Below, piece by piece: positions 24,454-33,951 of a stretch of 64,000 nucleotides of DNA. The notes beneath the pieces were generated by a model. That model searched no databases, was not told the DNA's origin, and saw nothing but the letters and a program-made list of their open reading frames with translations. Both the position numbers and the translations under genes were made by a program. Source of the DNA: RGIG8748 sp045606045 (lineage in GTDB: Bacteria > Bacillota > Clostridia > UMGS1810); NCBI GenBank assembly GCA_045606045.1, contig JAZURE010000064.1, positions 1-64,000 on the forward strand. Reading direction: 5' to 3'. Position 1 is the first letter of the stretch, and every line of letters begins with the position of its first letter.

Positions 24454-26631
24454 ATGAAATCTTTTATATCCAGACACTTTTACAAAATTCTATATATTCT
24501 TGTCTGCCTTGTTATTGCAATTTCGGTATTTCGTTTTGAATACCGCGTGTTTTCCGACCGTAAAAATCATGCACATAGCCCAAAAATTAAGATTACGGGC
24601 ACGGTAGCTTCCGTTCCCTCGCACTCGGATGACTTTGTCTCCTTTGTTATGAAGCCAGAGGACAGCTTATCTGTAAAAGAGCTTGTGTATGTAAGCATAG
24701 ACCATGCAAAAAGCTTAGAGCTTTGCATAGGAGACACGATAGCTCTGACGGGAATTCTGTCATCACCCGACGGTGCGTTAAATCCGGGCGGTTTTGACTT
24801 TGCAGCATATTTAAAATCCAAAGGCGCTTCGCTTTCAATAAAATCAGATATTTCTGCAGTACATATGCATAAGAAGGGTATTTTTCACCCTGTATATAAG
24901 CTGAGAGATGAAATTACCTCAAAAATCACCCGATACCTGCCTCCCGATGAAGCTGCTTTGGCAAATGCGCTGGTAACGGGCAGTAAAGAAATCATATCGG
25001 ACGAAAATGCTTTAAGCTACAGGAAATCGGGTATATACCACATTGTATCCGTATCGGGTATGCATCTTAATATACTTATTATTCTGCTCTCGGTGTTTTA
25101 CATGAAGCTCAATTCATCAAGGAGAAAGAAAGCCATTTTATCCTTTGTAATCACTCTTATGGGTTGTCTGTTCATGTTTGTTTTTACAGGCTTTGGGGTA
25201 TCGGTGGAAAGAGCAGCATTTATGGCTCTCATAAGCTGTGTCGCAGCACTTTCCATGAGGGAACACTCCCCTCTTTCGAGCCTTTTTATTGTATTGGCAT
25301 TTATGCTTATAAGCGCACCGTATTTTTACTGCGATGCCTCGTTTTGCCTGTCGTTTTCGGCAACGGCAGGTGTCTTTCTCGGAATTCTTTTTATAGAAAA
25401 AATAAAGATTACACGATTTAGGTTTCTTGTCGATTCAATTATCATAAGCTTATGTACAAGCCTTACAACATTCCCTTTTGTCATATATTTTTTTGGCGGG
25501 GTATCTCTTGTAAGTCCTCTTACAAACCTCATTATTTTGGGCTTTGTTCCGATACTTATGGGGTTATGCTTCTTCTTTGCCTTAATATGCACATTCTGTC
25601 CCGAATTTATATTAAGTTTTACGGCAAATATGATTACGGGTGTTGCATACTCAGTAAATACAATAAGTGATTTTTTTGCAAATTTTCCTTTTTCGTACAT
25701 CTATGTAAACGGTAAAACTTTTATATATTTGATTTTACTGTGTATAGTTATTATTGCACTTGTAAAATTCAAAAAGCGGGGTATCCGTATTGCTATTGCA
25801 GCACTTGTTATTATTGCAAACATCTTTACTTTGTCGTATAATAAGATTGCACAAAAAACAGATGTTGTATTTCTTAATGCAGGACAGGGCGATTGCTCGC
25901 TTATACGCTCCTCCGATGGATTTTCGGTCATGATAGACTGCGGTTCGGAAAGCAAAGGGGATTTCGGAAAGTCCGATGCTGTACCCTACCTTAGAAATCA
26001 GGGCATATCAGAGATAGACCTTATGATTATAACCCATTTCCATGAAGACCATGCAAACGGAGTGGTTTCGCTTATGGAAGAGGGCTATGTTAAAAAGCTT
26101 GTACTGCCTGACAGGCCTTTAGAAAATGACGAGATAAATCTTGCGGAAAGCATATATAAAGCTGCCGTAATAAACAATATACCCGTAAGCCATGTATCAA
26201 AGGGCGATGTGATTTCATACGGAAAACACCGTCTTGATATACTAAGTCCCGAAAAAGCCGATTATCCAAATGCAAATAGCGGCTCTATGGTTATACGGTA
26301 CACATTTTTAAAAAGCAGTGTTCTGTTTTGCGGTGATATAGATGCACAAACCCAGTACAACCTTATGGATACACTATCCCGCTGCGATATAGTAAAGATT
26401 GCCCACCATGGCGCAAAATCCCAAATGTCACATAAGTTTGCATCGAAAACAGACAGCTCCTACGCGGTGGTTTCCTGTGCTAAAAACAACAAGTATTCCC
26501 ATCCCGACCAGGATACACTTACCGCATACAAAAATTCTGTGATACTAAGGACAGATGTTATAAATTCACCGATTTCCTTTATTATAAATTCAAAAGGAGT
26601 TAAATTAAAAAATGCACGACATCAAAAATGA
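24454..26631 (+). CDS. comEC: DNA internalization competence protein ComEC/Rec2
   Basis: ComEC is the membrane channel for single-stranded DNA uptake. The 725-residue protein has an N-terminal membrane segment, an OB-like DUF4131 domain (about 35-155), then the polytopic Competence domain (about 165-460) with the SGIYHIVSVSGMHLNIL signature. The C-terminus is a metallo-beta-lactamase domain (DVVFLNAGQGDCSLIR at 470 and THFHEDHANG near 527) thought to degrade the non-transported strand. All three domains are complete. There is no evident Shine-Dalgarno site before the ATG, so expression may be low or start differently. comEA is far away, at 54.7-55.2 kb. Confidence 0.94.
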   Translation: MKSFISRHFYKILYILVCLVIAISVFRFEYRVFSDRKNHAHSPKIKITGTVASVPSHSDDFVSFVMKPEDSLSVKELVYVSIDHAKSLELCIGDTIALTGILSSPDGALNPGGFDFAAYLKSKGASLSIKSDISAVHMHKKGIFHPVYKLRDEITSKITRYLPPDEAALANALVTGSKEIISDENALSYRKSGIYHIVSVSGMHLNILIILLSVFYMKLNSSRRKKAILSFVITLMGCLFMFVFTGFGVSVERAAFMALISCVAALSMREHSPLSSLFIVLAFMLISAPYFYCDASFCLSFSATAGVFLGILFIEKIKITRFRFLVDSIIISLCTSLTTFPFVIYFFGGVSLVSPLTNLIILGFVPILMGLCFFFALICTFCPEFILSFTANMITGVAYSVNTISDFFANFPFSYIYVNGKTFIYLILLCIVIIALVKFKKRGIRIAIAALVIIANIFTLSYNKIAQKTDVVFLNAGQGDCSLIRSSDGFSVMIDCGSESKGDFGKSDAVPYLRNQGISEIDLMIITHFHEDHANGVVSLMEEGYVKKLVLPDRPLENDEINLAESIYKAAVINNIPVSHVSKGDVISYGKHRLDILSPEKADYPNANSGSMVIRYTFLKSSVLFCGDIDAQTQYNLMDTLSRCDIVKIAHHGAKSQMSHKFASKTDSSYAVVSCAKNNKYSHPDQDTLTAYKNSVILRTDVINSPISFIINSKGVKLKNARHQK

Positions 26632-27601
26632 TATTAAAAACAAAATATTTTCCAATGTATATATTCTATGCGGTGAAGAGGATTACCTTATCCGGTATTA
26701 TGCGCAAAAAACCATTGAGGCAGCTACCCCTGAGGATATGCGGGAATTTAATGTAATGGAGATTTATTCCACTCTGCCCGACACCGGAGATATAGATGCT
26801 TTTGCAAACTCCTATCCTTTTATGAGTGAAAAAAAAGTGCTCATAATACAAGACACCAAGATATTCAAAAAATCCAACGAGGAGCACAAAAGCTATTTTT
26901 CAGACCTTATATCGAATATTCCCGACTATCTTATAATAATCTTCGCCGAAAAAGACATAGACAAACGAAATGCATTATATAAACAGATAGCAAAAATATA
27001 TCCTGTATGCGAATACAATTTTCAGGATATCCCCACACTTACATCATGGATTACAAAACTTTTCTCTTCGGCAGGAAAAACCATAAACCGTGATGATGCA
27101 TCATACATCTGCGAGGTTGCAGGTCCGTCGATGCATGCCTTAAAATCGGAAGCAGAAAAGATAATTGCCTTTCTTTCGGATGAGACTTTAGTAACAGGGC
27201 AGGTTATAGACTCACTCATAACCAGAACAATAGAAAACCGTGTTTTCGATATGATAGATGACATTGTAAAAGGAAACAATGCCGATGCAATGAAAAAATT
27301 TAATGACCTCAGGGCATTAAACGAAGAGCCTGTAAGAATAATAAATATCTTCTTTAATAAATTTGCTACATTCCATAAACTTCTTCTGTTAAAAGACAAG
27401 CCTATGCGCGAGATTTGCACACTTTGCAATCTGTACGAAAAGCATGCCCGAAATAACCTCTCCCAAGCTAAGATACTTGGTGCCAAAAAGATTGCCGAGG
27501 TTATGATTAAGTGCCGCGATATGGACTTTGCCGTGAAAAACGGCATTACTGAAAAGTGGATTGCGGCAGAAGTTGTAGTAGCAGAAGCACTCAGAGACTA
27601 A
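26612..27601 (+). CDS. holA: DNA polymerase III subunit delta
   Basis: HolA is the clamp-loader subunit that opens the beta clamp. The 329-residue protein shows the HolA pattern YILCGEEDYLIRYY at the N-terminus, VLIIQDTKIFKKS, and a C-terminal three-helix collar domain. It overlaps comEC by 20 bases, the common comEC-holA arrangement of Firmicutes. GGAG at 26597 lies inside comEC. Confidence 0.93.
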   Translation: MHDIKNDIKNKIFSNVYILCGEEDYLIRYYAQKTIEAATPEDMREFNVMEIYSTLPDTGDIDAFANSYPFMSEKKVLIIQDTKIFKKSNEEHKSYFSDLISNIPDYLIIIFAEKDIDKRNALYKQIAKIYPVCEYNFQDIPTLTSWITKLFSSAGKTINRDDASYICEVAGPSMHALKSEAEKIIAFLSDETLVTGQVIDSLITRTIENRVFDMIDDIVKGNNADAMKKFNDLRALNEEPVRIINIFFNKFATFHKLLLLKDKPMREICTLCNLYEKHARNNLSQAKILGAKKIAEVMIKCRDMDFAVKNGITEKWIAAEVVVAEALRD

Positions 27602-27607
27602 AAAGCA

Positions 27608-27651
27608 TCACCTCTTGCGGTATATAAATACTGCGAGAGGTGATTATTTTT
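27608..27651 (+). terminator. intrinsic terminator of comEC-holA
   Basis: A long hairpin (27608-27643) with arms CACCTCTTGCGGTAT and ATACTGCGAGAGGTG is followed by ATTATTTTT. It may also stop the minus-strand transcript from 28400. Confidence 0.85.
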
Positions 27652-27659
27652 AATTATAA

Positions 27660-28400
27660 TTAAAAATCATTCTTCGGTTTTCTAAGTCGAGCTATTACAG
27701 CAAATATTAGTCCTGTCACAGCACCTATTAAAATTATTGCCAGTGCATATATACTGCGGTTTGGATTTTCATCTTTTGCCTCGTTTTGAACAGGGGCATT
27801 ATTTACGATGGGCATATTTTCAGGATGCTCTTCGGGGTTTATAACTGCCCCATCCTCATCTACCGTACTTAAGCATTGCTCTGCCGTTTGAGGATATACC
27901 GCATATATTCTTCCCTCTGAATCAAATGCAAAATCATTTACCATGGCATTTGAGCGTATATAACACGTAACCCTCTGCAAGTTCTTTACGCAGGTATCAT
28001 CGTCCATTTTATCCAATACAACTATCTTACAATTTGCATATTCGTTTGAATCCACCTTGTAAGCGGAATTTGCAATGGTGTACAAAGACTCACCGCTATT
28101 TAAAGTGATAACGATATTATCTGAAATTATGGGATTTCTGAAATCCGAGGTGGAGTGTTCCTCGCAATAGGTATATGAGAACTTTTTGATTTGTATATCT
28201 GTACCCACAAGCTCGGAGCCGTTTCTTCCAAGCACATAATCCACAGTAACCGTAATTTTGTCGCTTGTTATGTCTTTAACAGAGCCAAGCACAGTAATGT
28301 CCTGATTGCCCTTTAGCATATCGTCTGTACCGTCTGCAAGTGCCGTTATATTAAAAATAAATATCAATACGGTGCAAAGAAAAATTGATAGCTTTTTCAA
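27660..28400 (-). CDS. hypothetical exported, membrane-anchored protein
   Basis: I do not recognise a family. The 246-residue protein has a signal peptide (MKKLSIFLCTVLIFIF, cleavage near ALA-D) and a C-terminal membrane helix (about 217-238, ALAIILIGAVTGLIFAVIA) followed by a basic tail. The outside part has beta-rich segments with two or three Cys. A low-complexity Asn/Glu/Pro stalk at 185-210 precedes the anchor. It is probably an extracytoplasmic sensor or adhesion-type protein. It is monocistronic, between two terminators. Confidence 0.75.
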   Translation of the reverse strand: MKKLSIFLCTVLIFIFNITALADGTDDMLKGNQDITVLGSVKDITSDKITVTVDYVLGRNGSELVGTDIQIKKFSYTYCEEHSTSDFRNPIISDNIVITLNSGESLYTIANSAYKVDSNEYANCKIVVLDKMDDDTCVKNLQRVTCYIRSNAMVNDFAFDSEGRIYAVYPQTAEQCLSTVDEDGAVINPEEHPENMPIVNNAPVQNEAKDENPNRSIYALAIILIGAVTGLIFAVIARLRKPKNDF

Positions 28401-28426
28401 TTAATTCACCATCCCGTCTGTAATAA

Positions 28427-28458
28427 AAAAGGGACACAAATACAGATGTGTCCCTTTT
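28427..28458 (-). terminator. intrinsic terminator after ispH-rpsA
   Basis: AAAAGGGACACA/TGTGTCCCTTTT forms a 12-bp stem with an 8-base loop. On the minus strand it ends with a T-run. Confidence 0.88.
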
Positions 28459-28468
28459 GATATAGTTA

Positions 28469-30475
28469 TTATTCCTCGGTTACAGTTTCTTCTGCTGCAG
28501 CTTCTTCTACAACTTCTTCTGCAACAGCCTCTTCGATTGCAACTTCTTCTGCTGCTTCTTCAGAGGGCTCTTCTTTAGCAAGAAGTGCTCTTATGCTAAG
28601 ACCGATTTTCTTGTTTTCAAGGTCTATTTCTACAACCTTAGCCTGAACATGCTGACCAATCATAAGCTCATCCTCTACCTTGCCGATTCTCTTGTCGGCA
28701 ACCTGAGAGATGTGAATAAGACCGTCTACACCGGGATAAATCTCTGCAAAAGCACCAAAGGGAACGATTCTTACAATCTTACAATCGATAACATCGTCTA
28801 CCTTAAGCTGTTCTGCCTTCTTCCAGGGGTTGTCATCTGCATTCTTGAAGCCAAGGGAAATCTTGCCTGTTTCCTTGTCGAAGCTTATAACATATACATC
28901 TACAACATCGCCTTCCTTAACAACCTCGGAGGGATGCTTAATCTTAGCCCATGAAAGCTCGGAAATGTGGATAAGGCCATCTACGCCACCGATATCTGCA
29001 AAAGCACCAAACTTGGTGAGGGACTTAACAACACCCTGGTATCTCTTGCCGATTTCTACACCATTCCAGAATTCCTCTGCAAGTGCTGCTTTCTGCTCGG
29101 AAAGAACGCTCTTTATAGAGCCTACAATCTTGGTTCTGCCACGCATCTTCTTGATATCAATGATTCTGAAGGATGCCTTGTTGCCAACAAGCTGCTCAAG
29201 GTCTGCAAGATATCTGTCGCTTGCCTGTGATGCGGGAACAAATACTCTTACGCCCTTGCATGTAACTATAACACCGCCGTTTACAACCTGTGTTACTGTG
29301 CCTTCGAGAACTTCCTTTGTTTCAAAAGCTTCTTCGATTTCCTTGATACCTTTCATAGCAAGGATTTTCTTCATAGAAAGTGTTACTTCACCGTCTACAT
29401 CGTTTACTCTTACAACGAAAGCCTCAATTTCGTCGCCTTCTTTAACAAGTGCCTTGATGTCTGCCGAAGGGTCATCAGACACTTCGGAAGCAGGAACAAA
29501 GCCATCTGACTTATAACCGAGGTTAACACTAACACCGGCTTCAGAAACGCTCATAACCGTTCCCTTCACTATATCCCTTGTATTTAAAGTGATAAGAGAT
29601 TTTTCATACTCCTCAAATTCTGCAGCAAAGTTTTCGCTGCTGTTTTTCTGCATTTCTTCCATCTTTTCGACTACCTCCTTAATGATTGCGGCGGGTGTTG
29701 AGGCACCTGCCGTTATACCAATTATCTTTGGTATATATATATCTTGGGGAATATCCCCAAAATTTTCGATTTGATAAGTATTTTTACAATACTTTTTGCA
29801 TATGGCGGTAAGCTTTGTGGTGTTTGAACTGTTTTTTCCGCCTATTACTATCATCATGTCTGCCTCTGCCGCTATTTTACCGGCTTCGGTTTGCCTCGTT
29901 GCTGTTGCACTACATATTGTATCAAAAACCTGTACACTTTTGCAACTGTTTTTTAAATATTTTACAATTTTTTCAAAAGTAGCTCTGTCCATGGTAGTCT
30001 GACTTACTACACATATATCCGAATCGGAGGCAATTACACCCTCCAAATCCTGCTCCGACAGAGCTATATATGCACTGTTATCACACCAACCGTTTATTCC
30101 TATAACCTCGGGATGATTTTTATCGCCTACTATAACTATTGTTTTGCCGTCATTGTGATTTTGGGAAACTATGTTATGAATTTTTTTAACAAAAGGGCAA
30201 GTAAGGTCTACATAAGAAAAACCCTTGCCGTCTATTTCATCCATAACCGCCCTGGAAACACCATGAGCGCGTATGGCTATCTTATTTCCCTTTGGAACAT
30301 CATTTATATCCTCGTAGGAATACACTCCCATACTTTCAAAGCGCTTTACAACATCACCATTGTGGATTATGTGTCCGAGTGTGGCAACCTTGTTTTGACC
30401 TGCTTCCTTTTCCAGACCCTCCACGGCATTTCTGACACCGAAGCAAAAGCCTGCACTCTTAGCTAAAATTATCAC
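28469..30475 (-). CDS. ispH-rpsA: bifunctional IspH-ribosomal protein S1 fusion
   Basis: Residues 1-285 are 4-hydroxy-3-methylbut-2-enyl diphosphate reductase, the last step of the MEP isoprenoid pathway. The three cluster Cys are in SAGFCFGV, DLTCPFV and DTICSATA, and the active-site His regions (TLGHIIHN, AHGV) are also visible. From about 300 there are four S1 RNA-binding repeats (IVKGTVMSVSEAGVSVN, LEGTVTQVVNGGVIV, YQGVVKSLTKFGAFADI, IDCKIVRIVPFGAFAEI). A Glu/Ala-rich tail of about 38 residues follows. This fusion is known from many Clostridia, so it is not a sequencing error. It overlaps plsC by 4 bases. Confidence 0.95.
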   Translation of the reverse strand: MIILAKSAGFCFGVRNAVEGLEKEAGQNKVATLGHIIHNGDVVKRFESMGVYSYEDINDVPKGNKIAIRAHGVSRAVMDEIDGKGFSYVDLTCPFVKKIHNIVSQNHNDGKTIVIVGDKNHPEVIGINGWCDNSAYIALSEQDLEGVIASDSDICVVSQTTMDRATFEKIVKYLKNSCKSVQVFDTICSATATRQTEAGKIAAEADMMIVIGGKNSSNTTKLTAICKKYCKNTYQIENFGDIPQDIYIPKIIGITAGASTPAAIIKEVVEKMEEMQKNSSENFAAEFEEYEKSLITLNTRDIVKGTVMSVSEAGVSVNLGYKSDGFVPASEVSDDPSADIKALVKEGDEIEAFVVRVNDVDGEVTLSMKKILAMKGIKEIEEAFETKEVLEGTVTQVVNGGVIVTCKGVRVFVPASQASDRYLADLEQLVGNKASFRIIDIKKMRGRTKIVGSIKSVLSEQKAALAEEFWNGVEIGKRYQGVVKSLTKFGAFADIGGVDGLIHISELSWAKIKHPSEVVKEGDVVDVYVISFDKETGKISLGFKNADDNPWKKAEQLKVDDVIDCKIVRIVPFGAFAEIYPGVDGLIHISQVADKRIGKVEDELMIGQHVQAKVVEIDLENKKIGLSIRALLAKEEPSEEAAEEVAIEEAVAEEVVEEAAAEETVTEE

Positions 30476-31050
30476 CTTGCATCACCTAATGACTTAATGG
30501 CTGTATATATTTCTTCCGCAGCTTCGGACATTTCCTCCTGTGAGAGCTTTCTGCCCTCAAAACGGGACAAATCCACTTTGTCCCCCACAGTTATCCTTAC
30601 CTTGGAAAAAATTTTGTATTTAGAATCAATATGTATGGGAATAACATCTGCGCCTGCCTTAAGAGCGATAAGTGCGGCACCGGGTTTAACCTTGGCATTG
30701 GGATTTTTCTTCTCCCTTGTGCCTGTAGGAAAGATGCCAAGAACTTCGCCATTCTTTAAAGCCTTGAGCGAGGACTTGACTGCACCTATATCTCCGCTTC
30801 CGCGTTTTATCGGGATAACATTTATCGACTTAAGATACCAGCCTACAATGGGAATTTTGAAAAGTTCCTCTTTACCTATAAAGCGAATCGGTCTATTTAC
30901 CGCATACGAAACTACAATCGGGTCGAACATGCTTATGTGGTTAATACAAGCCACACATGCCCCCTCCTCGGGAAGCTTGCAATCTCCTACCCTTTCCACC
31001 TTGAACATTACAGAAACCAAGGTCCCTAATATCTTTTCTATAACTTTCAT
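30472..31050 (-). CDS. plsC: 1-acyl-sn-glycerol-3-phosphate acyltransferase
   Basis: PlsC adds the second acyl chain in phospholipid synthesis. The 192-residue protein has the catalytic NHISMFDP (HX4D) motif and FPTGTREKK, the glycerol-phosphate-binding block. One hydrophobic N-terminal segment could associate with the membrane. It starts on the last base of the cmk stop and overlaps ispH-rpsA by ATGA, so cmk-plsC-ispH-rpsA are tightly coupled. Confidence 0.93.
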   Translation of the reverse strand: MKVIEKILGTLVSVMFKVERVGDCKLPEEGACVACINHISMFDPIVVSYAVNRPIRFIGKEELFKIPIVGWYLKSINVIPIKRGSGDIGAVKSSLKALKNGEVLGIFPTGTREKKNPNAKVKPGAALIALKAGADVIPIHIDSKYKIFSKVRITVGDKVDLSRFEGRKLSQEEMSEAAEEIYTAIKSLGDAR

Positions 31051-31727
31051 TACCTATCTCCAACCTTGTCTGCAATGATTTTCTCAACGAGCGCTACAGC
31101 CTCTTCAAAGCTTAAATCGCTTGTATCCACATACACGGCATCGTCTGCCATTTTAAGCGGTGCGCAAGCTCTCGTAGAGTCGTTGGTGTCTCTGGAAATC
31201 ATATCGGAAAGGACATTTTCATATGTAACATCCTGTCCCTTTAAAATGAGCTCATCGTATCTGCGCTTTGCTCTTGCTTCGGGCGAGGCAGTAAGAAAAA
31301 TCTTGACATTTGCAAAAGGAAGCACAACTGTGCCTATGTCTCTTCCATCCATAAGACAATCGTTGTCTCTGGCAAGGCCTCTCTGGAATTCCAGAAGCCA
31401 CTTTCTTACCTCGGGTATTGCAGATATATCCGATGCGCCTTTGGAAATTTCGGGAGTGCGTATTTTGTCTGTGACATCCTCACCGTCGCAAATCATGCGC
31501 TGAACACCATCGTTATACACAACCTCTACCTTAGTATCCTCAAGCATTCTTAGTACGGCATCAGTATCGTTTAATATATCTATCGATTCGGATACCGCCT
31601 TATATGCCAGAGTTCTGTACATGGCGCCTGTATCTATATACATATAGCCTTTGTTCTGCGCTATTTTCTTTGCTATGGTACTTTTGCCTGCTCCTGCAGG
31701 ACCGTCTATTGCGACATTTATCATCAT
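31050..31727 (-). CDS. cmk: cytidylate kinase
   Basis: Cmk phosphorylates CMP and dCMP. The 225-residue protein has IDGPAGAGKSTIAKK, DTGAMYRT and DGRDIGTVVLP. Two adjacent ATGs (31727 and 31724) are possible; GGGG upstream fits either. It is first in the cmk-plsC-ispH-rpsA operon, a conserved clostridial order. Confidence 0.96.
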   Translation of the reverse strand: MMINVAIDGPAGAGKSTIAKKIAQNKGYMYIDTGAMYRTLAYKAVSESIDILNDTDAVLRMLEDTKVEVVYNDGVQRMICDGEDVTDKIRTPEISKGASDISAIPEVRKWLLEFQRGLARDNDCLMDGRDIGTVVLPFANVKIFLTASPEARAKRRYDELILKGQDVTYENVLSDMISRDTNDSTRACAPLKMADDAVYVDTSDLSFEEAVALVEKIIADKVGDR

Positions 31728-31757
31728 ACACGCCCCGTTTCTTGCAAATACTATATG

Positions 31758-31786
31758 ATTATACTACAAAAAAACAAAATATACAA
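31758..31786 (-). promoter_or_regulatory. sigma-A promoter of cmk operon
   Basis: TTGTAT and TATAAT on the minus strand are separated by 17 bases, about 30 bases upstream of the cmk start. Confidence 0.72.
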
Positions 31787-31800
31787 TAGATTTTTTGAAA

Positions 31801-32712
31801 TTAACTCAAATTTGTTTTAAAGAACTGGGCAAGCTCGTCCACAAATTTGCGTACAAGTGTGCTTAAGTTTTTGTCACGTCGAACAATATAGCCTATTATG
31901 TATTCGCCCGAGGTATCGAGAGGAACAGAAAGGATGTTTCCGCCCGAAAGCTTGGAATAGTTCATGGTACCTGTGCCTATGGTATAGCACTCGGTAATAA
32001 AAAGCATATTCATAAGTGTGGCGCGGTCTGTTATACGCACATTTTTGCTGCTGTTTATCTTGTCCGAGAATTCCTCGGTAAACATGGAGGAATTGTGACC
32101 GCCCTGCTCGTATGTGATATAAGGATATTCGCTAAGCTCCGAAAATGTTATTATACTGTTTTCCGAGAGAGGATGATTTTTGCCTATGTACACATGGAAA
32201 GGAGTCTTAAAGAGCGCTTTAAACTGAATTTTCTTGCCTGCAAGAAGCCTTTCCATAATATCCATGTCTGTATCCTTTATGGCTATAATGCCCACATCGG
32301 AAAAGGACTTTTCCACATCGTCTATTACATTTACCGTCTCCACCTCACGTATGGAAAAATCAAAGTCACCGTCCGCATTTTCACTAAGAAAATGTCCGAA
32401 AACCTCTGCCACAAAATCATAATGCTGAGAGGATATGGAAATCTTACTTATTCTGGCAGGTCCGCCGTAACGCTCGGTAATATAATCGGCATTGGACACA
32501 AGCTGTTTAGCATAGCGCACAAGCTCAGCCCCGTCATCTGTAAGATACACACCCTTGTTCGAGCGTTCAAATATCTTTATTCCAAGCTCTTCTTCAAGAG
32601 ATTTAACGGCGCCCGATATGCTTGTCTGAGCTACAAACATTGCCTTTGCCGCCTCGTTGAATGAGCCTTGCTTTACAATTTCCAGTATATATCGGCATTG
32701 CTGTATGGTCAC
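31801..32712 (-). CDS. LysR family transcriptional regulator
   Basis: The 303-residue protein has an N-terminal winged helix (MTIQQCRYILEIVKQGSFNE, then AAKAMFVAQTSISGAVKSLE) and a LysR substrate-binding domain from about 90. The start is taken as the GTG at 32712, because GAGGTG is 6 bases upstream; the GTG at 32721 lies inside that site. Its target is not obvious: no divergent gene adjoins it. The effector is unknown. Confidence 0.88.
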   Translation of the reverse strand: MTIQQCRYILEIVKQGSFNEAAKAMFVAQTSISGAVKSLEEELGIKIFERSNKGVYLTDDGAELVRYAKQLVSNADYITERYGGPARISKISISSQHYDFVAEVFGHFLSENADGDFDFSIREVETVNVIDDVEKSFSDVGIIAIKDTDMDIMERLLAGKKIQFKALFKTPFHVYIGKNHPLSENSIITFSELSEYPYITYEQGGHNSSMFTEEFSDKINSSKNVRITDRATLMNMLFITECYTIGTGTMNYSKLSGGNILSVPLDTSGEYIIGYIVRRDKNLSTLVRKFVDELAQFFKTNLS

Positions 32713-32730
32713 AAAAATCACCTCATTGTG

Positions 32731-32759
32731 ATTATACCATAATCTGATAAAAAAGCAAA
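32731..32759 (-). promoter_or_regulatory. sigma-A promoter of the LysR gene
   Basis: TTTGCT and TATAAT on the minus strand are 17 bases apart, with the -10 about 18 bases before the GTG start, giving a very short leader. Confidence 0.6.
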
Positions 32760-32765
32760 CAAATT

Positions 32766-32930
32766 TTAAACTGTAATAGCAGCAAGTGATAAAAGCAAAA
32801 CAATAGCGCTAAGGAGGGCGACACCCGTTGCAGCCGCCTTGTTTTTTTGTTTGTATTCATACAAGGCATAGCTTATCTCATAAATCACAATCCATATGGC
32901 AAAAATGATTACCGCTATCTTGTACAGCAT
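32766..32930 (-). CDS. CLC_0170-type small membrane protein of the ger operon
   Basis: A 54-residue protein with two membrane helices (about 5-20 and 36-53) separated by a polar YEYKQKNKAAA loop. It starts 4 bases after the gerC stop with AGGAG 7 bases before the ATG. Small two-helix proteins of this kind (CLC_0170 family) occur at the end of clostridial germinant-receptor operons. It may be an accessory subunit of the receptor, comparable to GerD-like or D-subunit proteins; that role is inferred. Confidence 0.7.
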   Translation of the reverse strand: MLYKIAVIIFAIWIVIYEISYALYEYKQKNKAAATGVALLSAIVLLLSLAAITV

Positions 32931-32934
32931 ATCG

Positions 32935-33951
32935 TCACTCCTTGGGCACGGCAGATACCGTGATATTAAATTTTGTATCTTTTATAAGCTTTTTAAAATC
33001 GTATTTTTCGTAGTTTTTTATAAGAAAAAACTTCTTTTTGGCAAGCTCGGTTATATTCAGTATATCGCAGGCTTTTTCGGCATAGCGGGAGAGTGTGTCT
33101 TCAATATCTTTTTCCATGTCATTCCAATTGACATCCTCATCCGATGTCACATATATGTGCGCATCAAGGACAGGTGCACCGCTTTTCATATCTACAGACA
33201 TACGGGGTTTTTTTACACTTTTCACAAGTGCATTTTTGTACATAACATCGCCGTTATCTTTAAGTAAGCCCAAAATCCAGGTGTCCTCAATAGCTAATAT
33301 GAGCTTTCCGCCGTATATAAGTGCGGCTTCGGATATATAAGAATTCTTTTCGGAATATTCATCTTCGCCGTCAGAAATTTTTATTACAGGTGCCATAACC
33401 GAGGTTTTTGTATAGTATGCATTTGTAAAGTCAGATATAGTCATATCGGAAAAATACGCCTTTTTGAACACGCTCTGAAAGTATTTCTCGGGATTGACCT
33501 CAAGTATGGGTTTAAGACCCTCAAGGTAATCTCCTGCTTTCATGTCGGTTACGGCAATCATGGTTTGAGGTCTTACGGAAATCTTTTTTTCAAAATACAT
33601 TACATCACCATGCATATCCTCTCCTGCTGCATCCCTTGAAAACAAAACAGTTGACAGGTGCGAAAAACTAAGTTGCTTGCTGATTTTCTCATTCAATGTG
33701 CGTATGGCACTGTGTACATCCTTACTCTCCGTACTGAAGCATATAAGTGAGGTGCCGTCACCCTTATCACCACCTGAAATTCCGCCTGTATCTGCTACTG
33801 CAAAGGTGTAATTTTTGATGTTTGACTCATCCGCCTTATCTATACCCACAGCCATTACGGTAGCAAGGGTATCGGTTTCTCTGTTGTCATAGCACCCTGC
33901 TAAAAGCAGTACAAAGCAAATAGCAAAGAGTATAATTAACGGTTTTTTCAT
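32935..33951 (-). CDS. gerC: spore germination protein GerC, Ger(x)C family lipoprotein
   Basis: GerC is the lipoprotein subunit of germinant receptors in the spore inner membrane. The 338-residue protein has a lipoprotein signal with lipobox LLAGC at about residue 19, followed by YDNRE, typical of the family. The C-terminal GerAC domain is present (about 180-335). It overlaps gerB by 4 bases (ATGA). Confidence 0.92.
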   Translation of the reverse strand: MKKPLIILFAICFVLLLAGCYDNRETDTLATVMAVGIDKADESNIKNYTFAVADTGGISGGDKGDGTSLICFSTESKDVHSAIRTLNEKISKQLSFSHLSTVLFSRDAAGEDMHGDVMYFEKKISVRPQTMIAVTDMKAGDYLEGLKPILEVNPEKYFQSVFKKAYFSDMTISDFTNAYYTKTSVMAPVIKISDGEDEYSEKNSYISEAALIYGGKLILAIEDTWILGLLKDNGDVMYKNALVKSVKKPRMSVDMKSGAPVLDAHIYVTSDEDVNWNDMEKDIEDTLSRYAEKACDILNITELAKKKFFLIKNYEKYDFKKLIKDTKFNITVSAVPKE

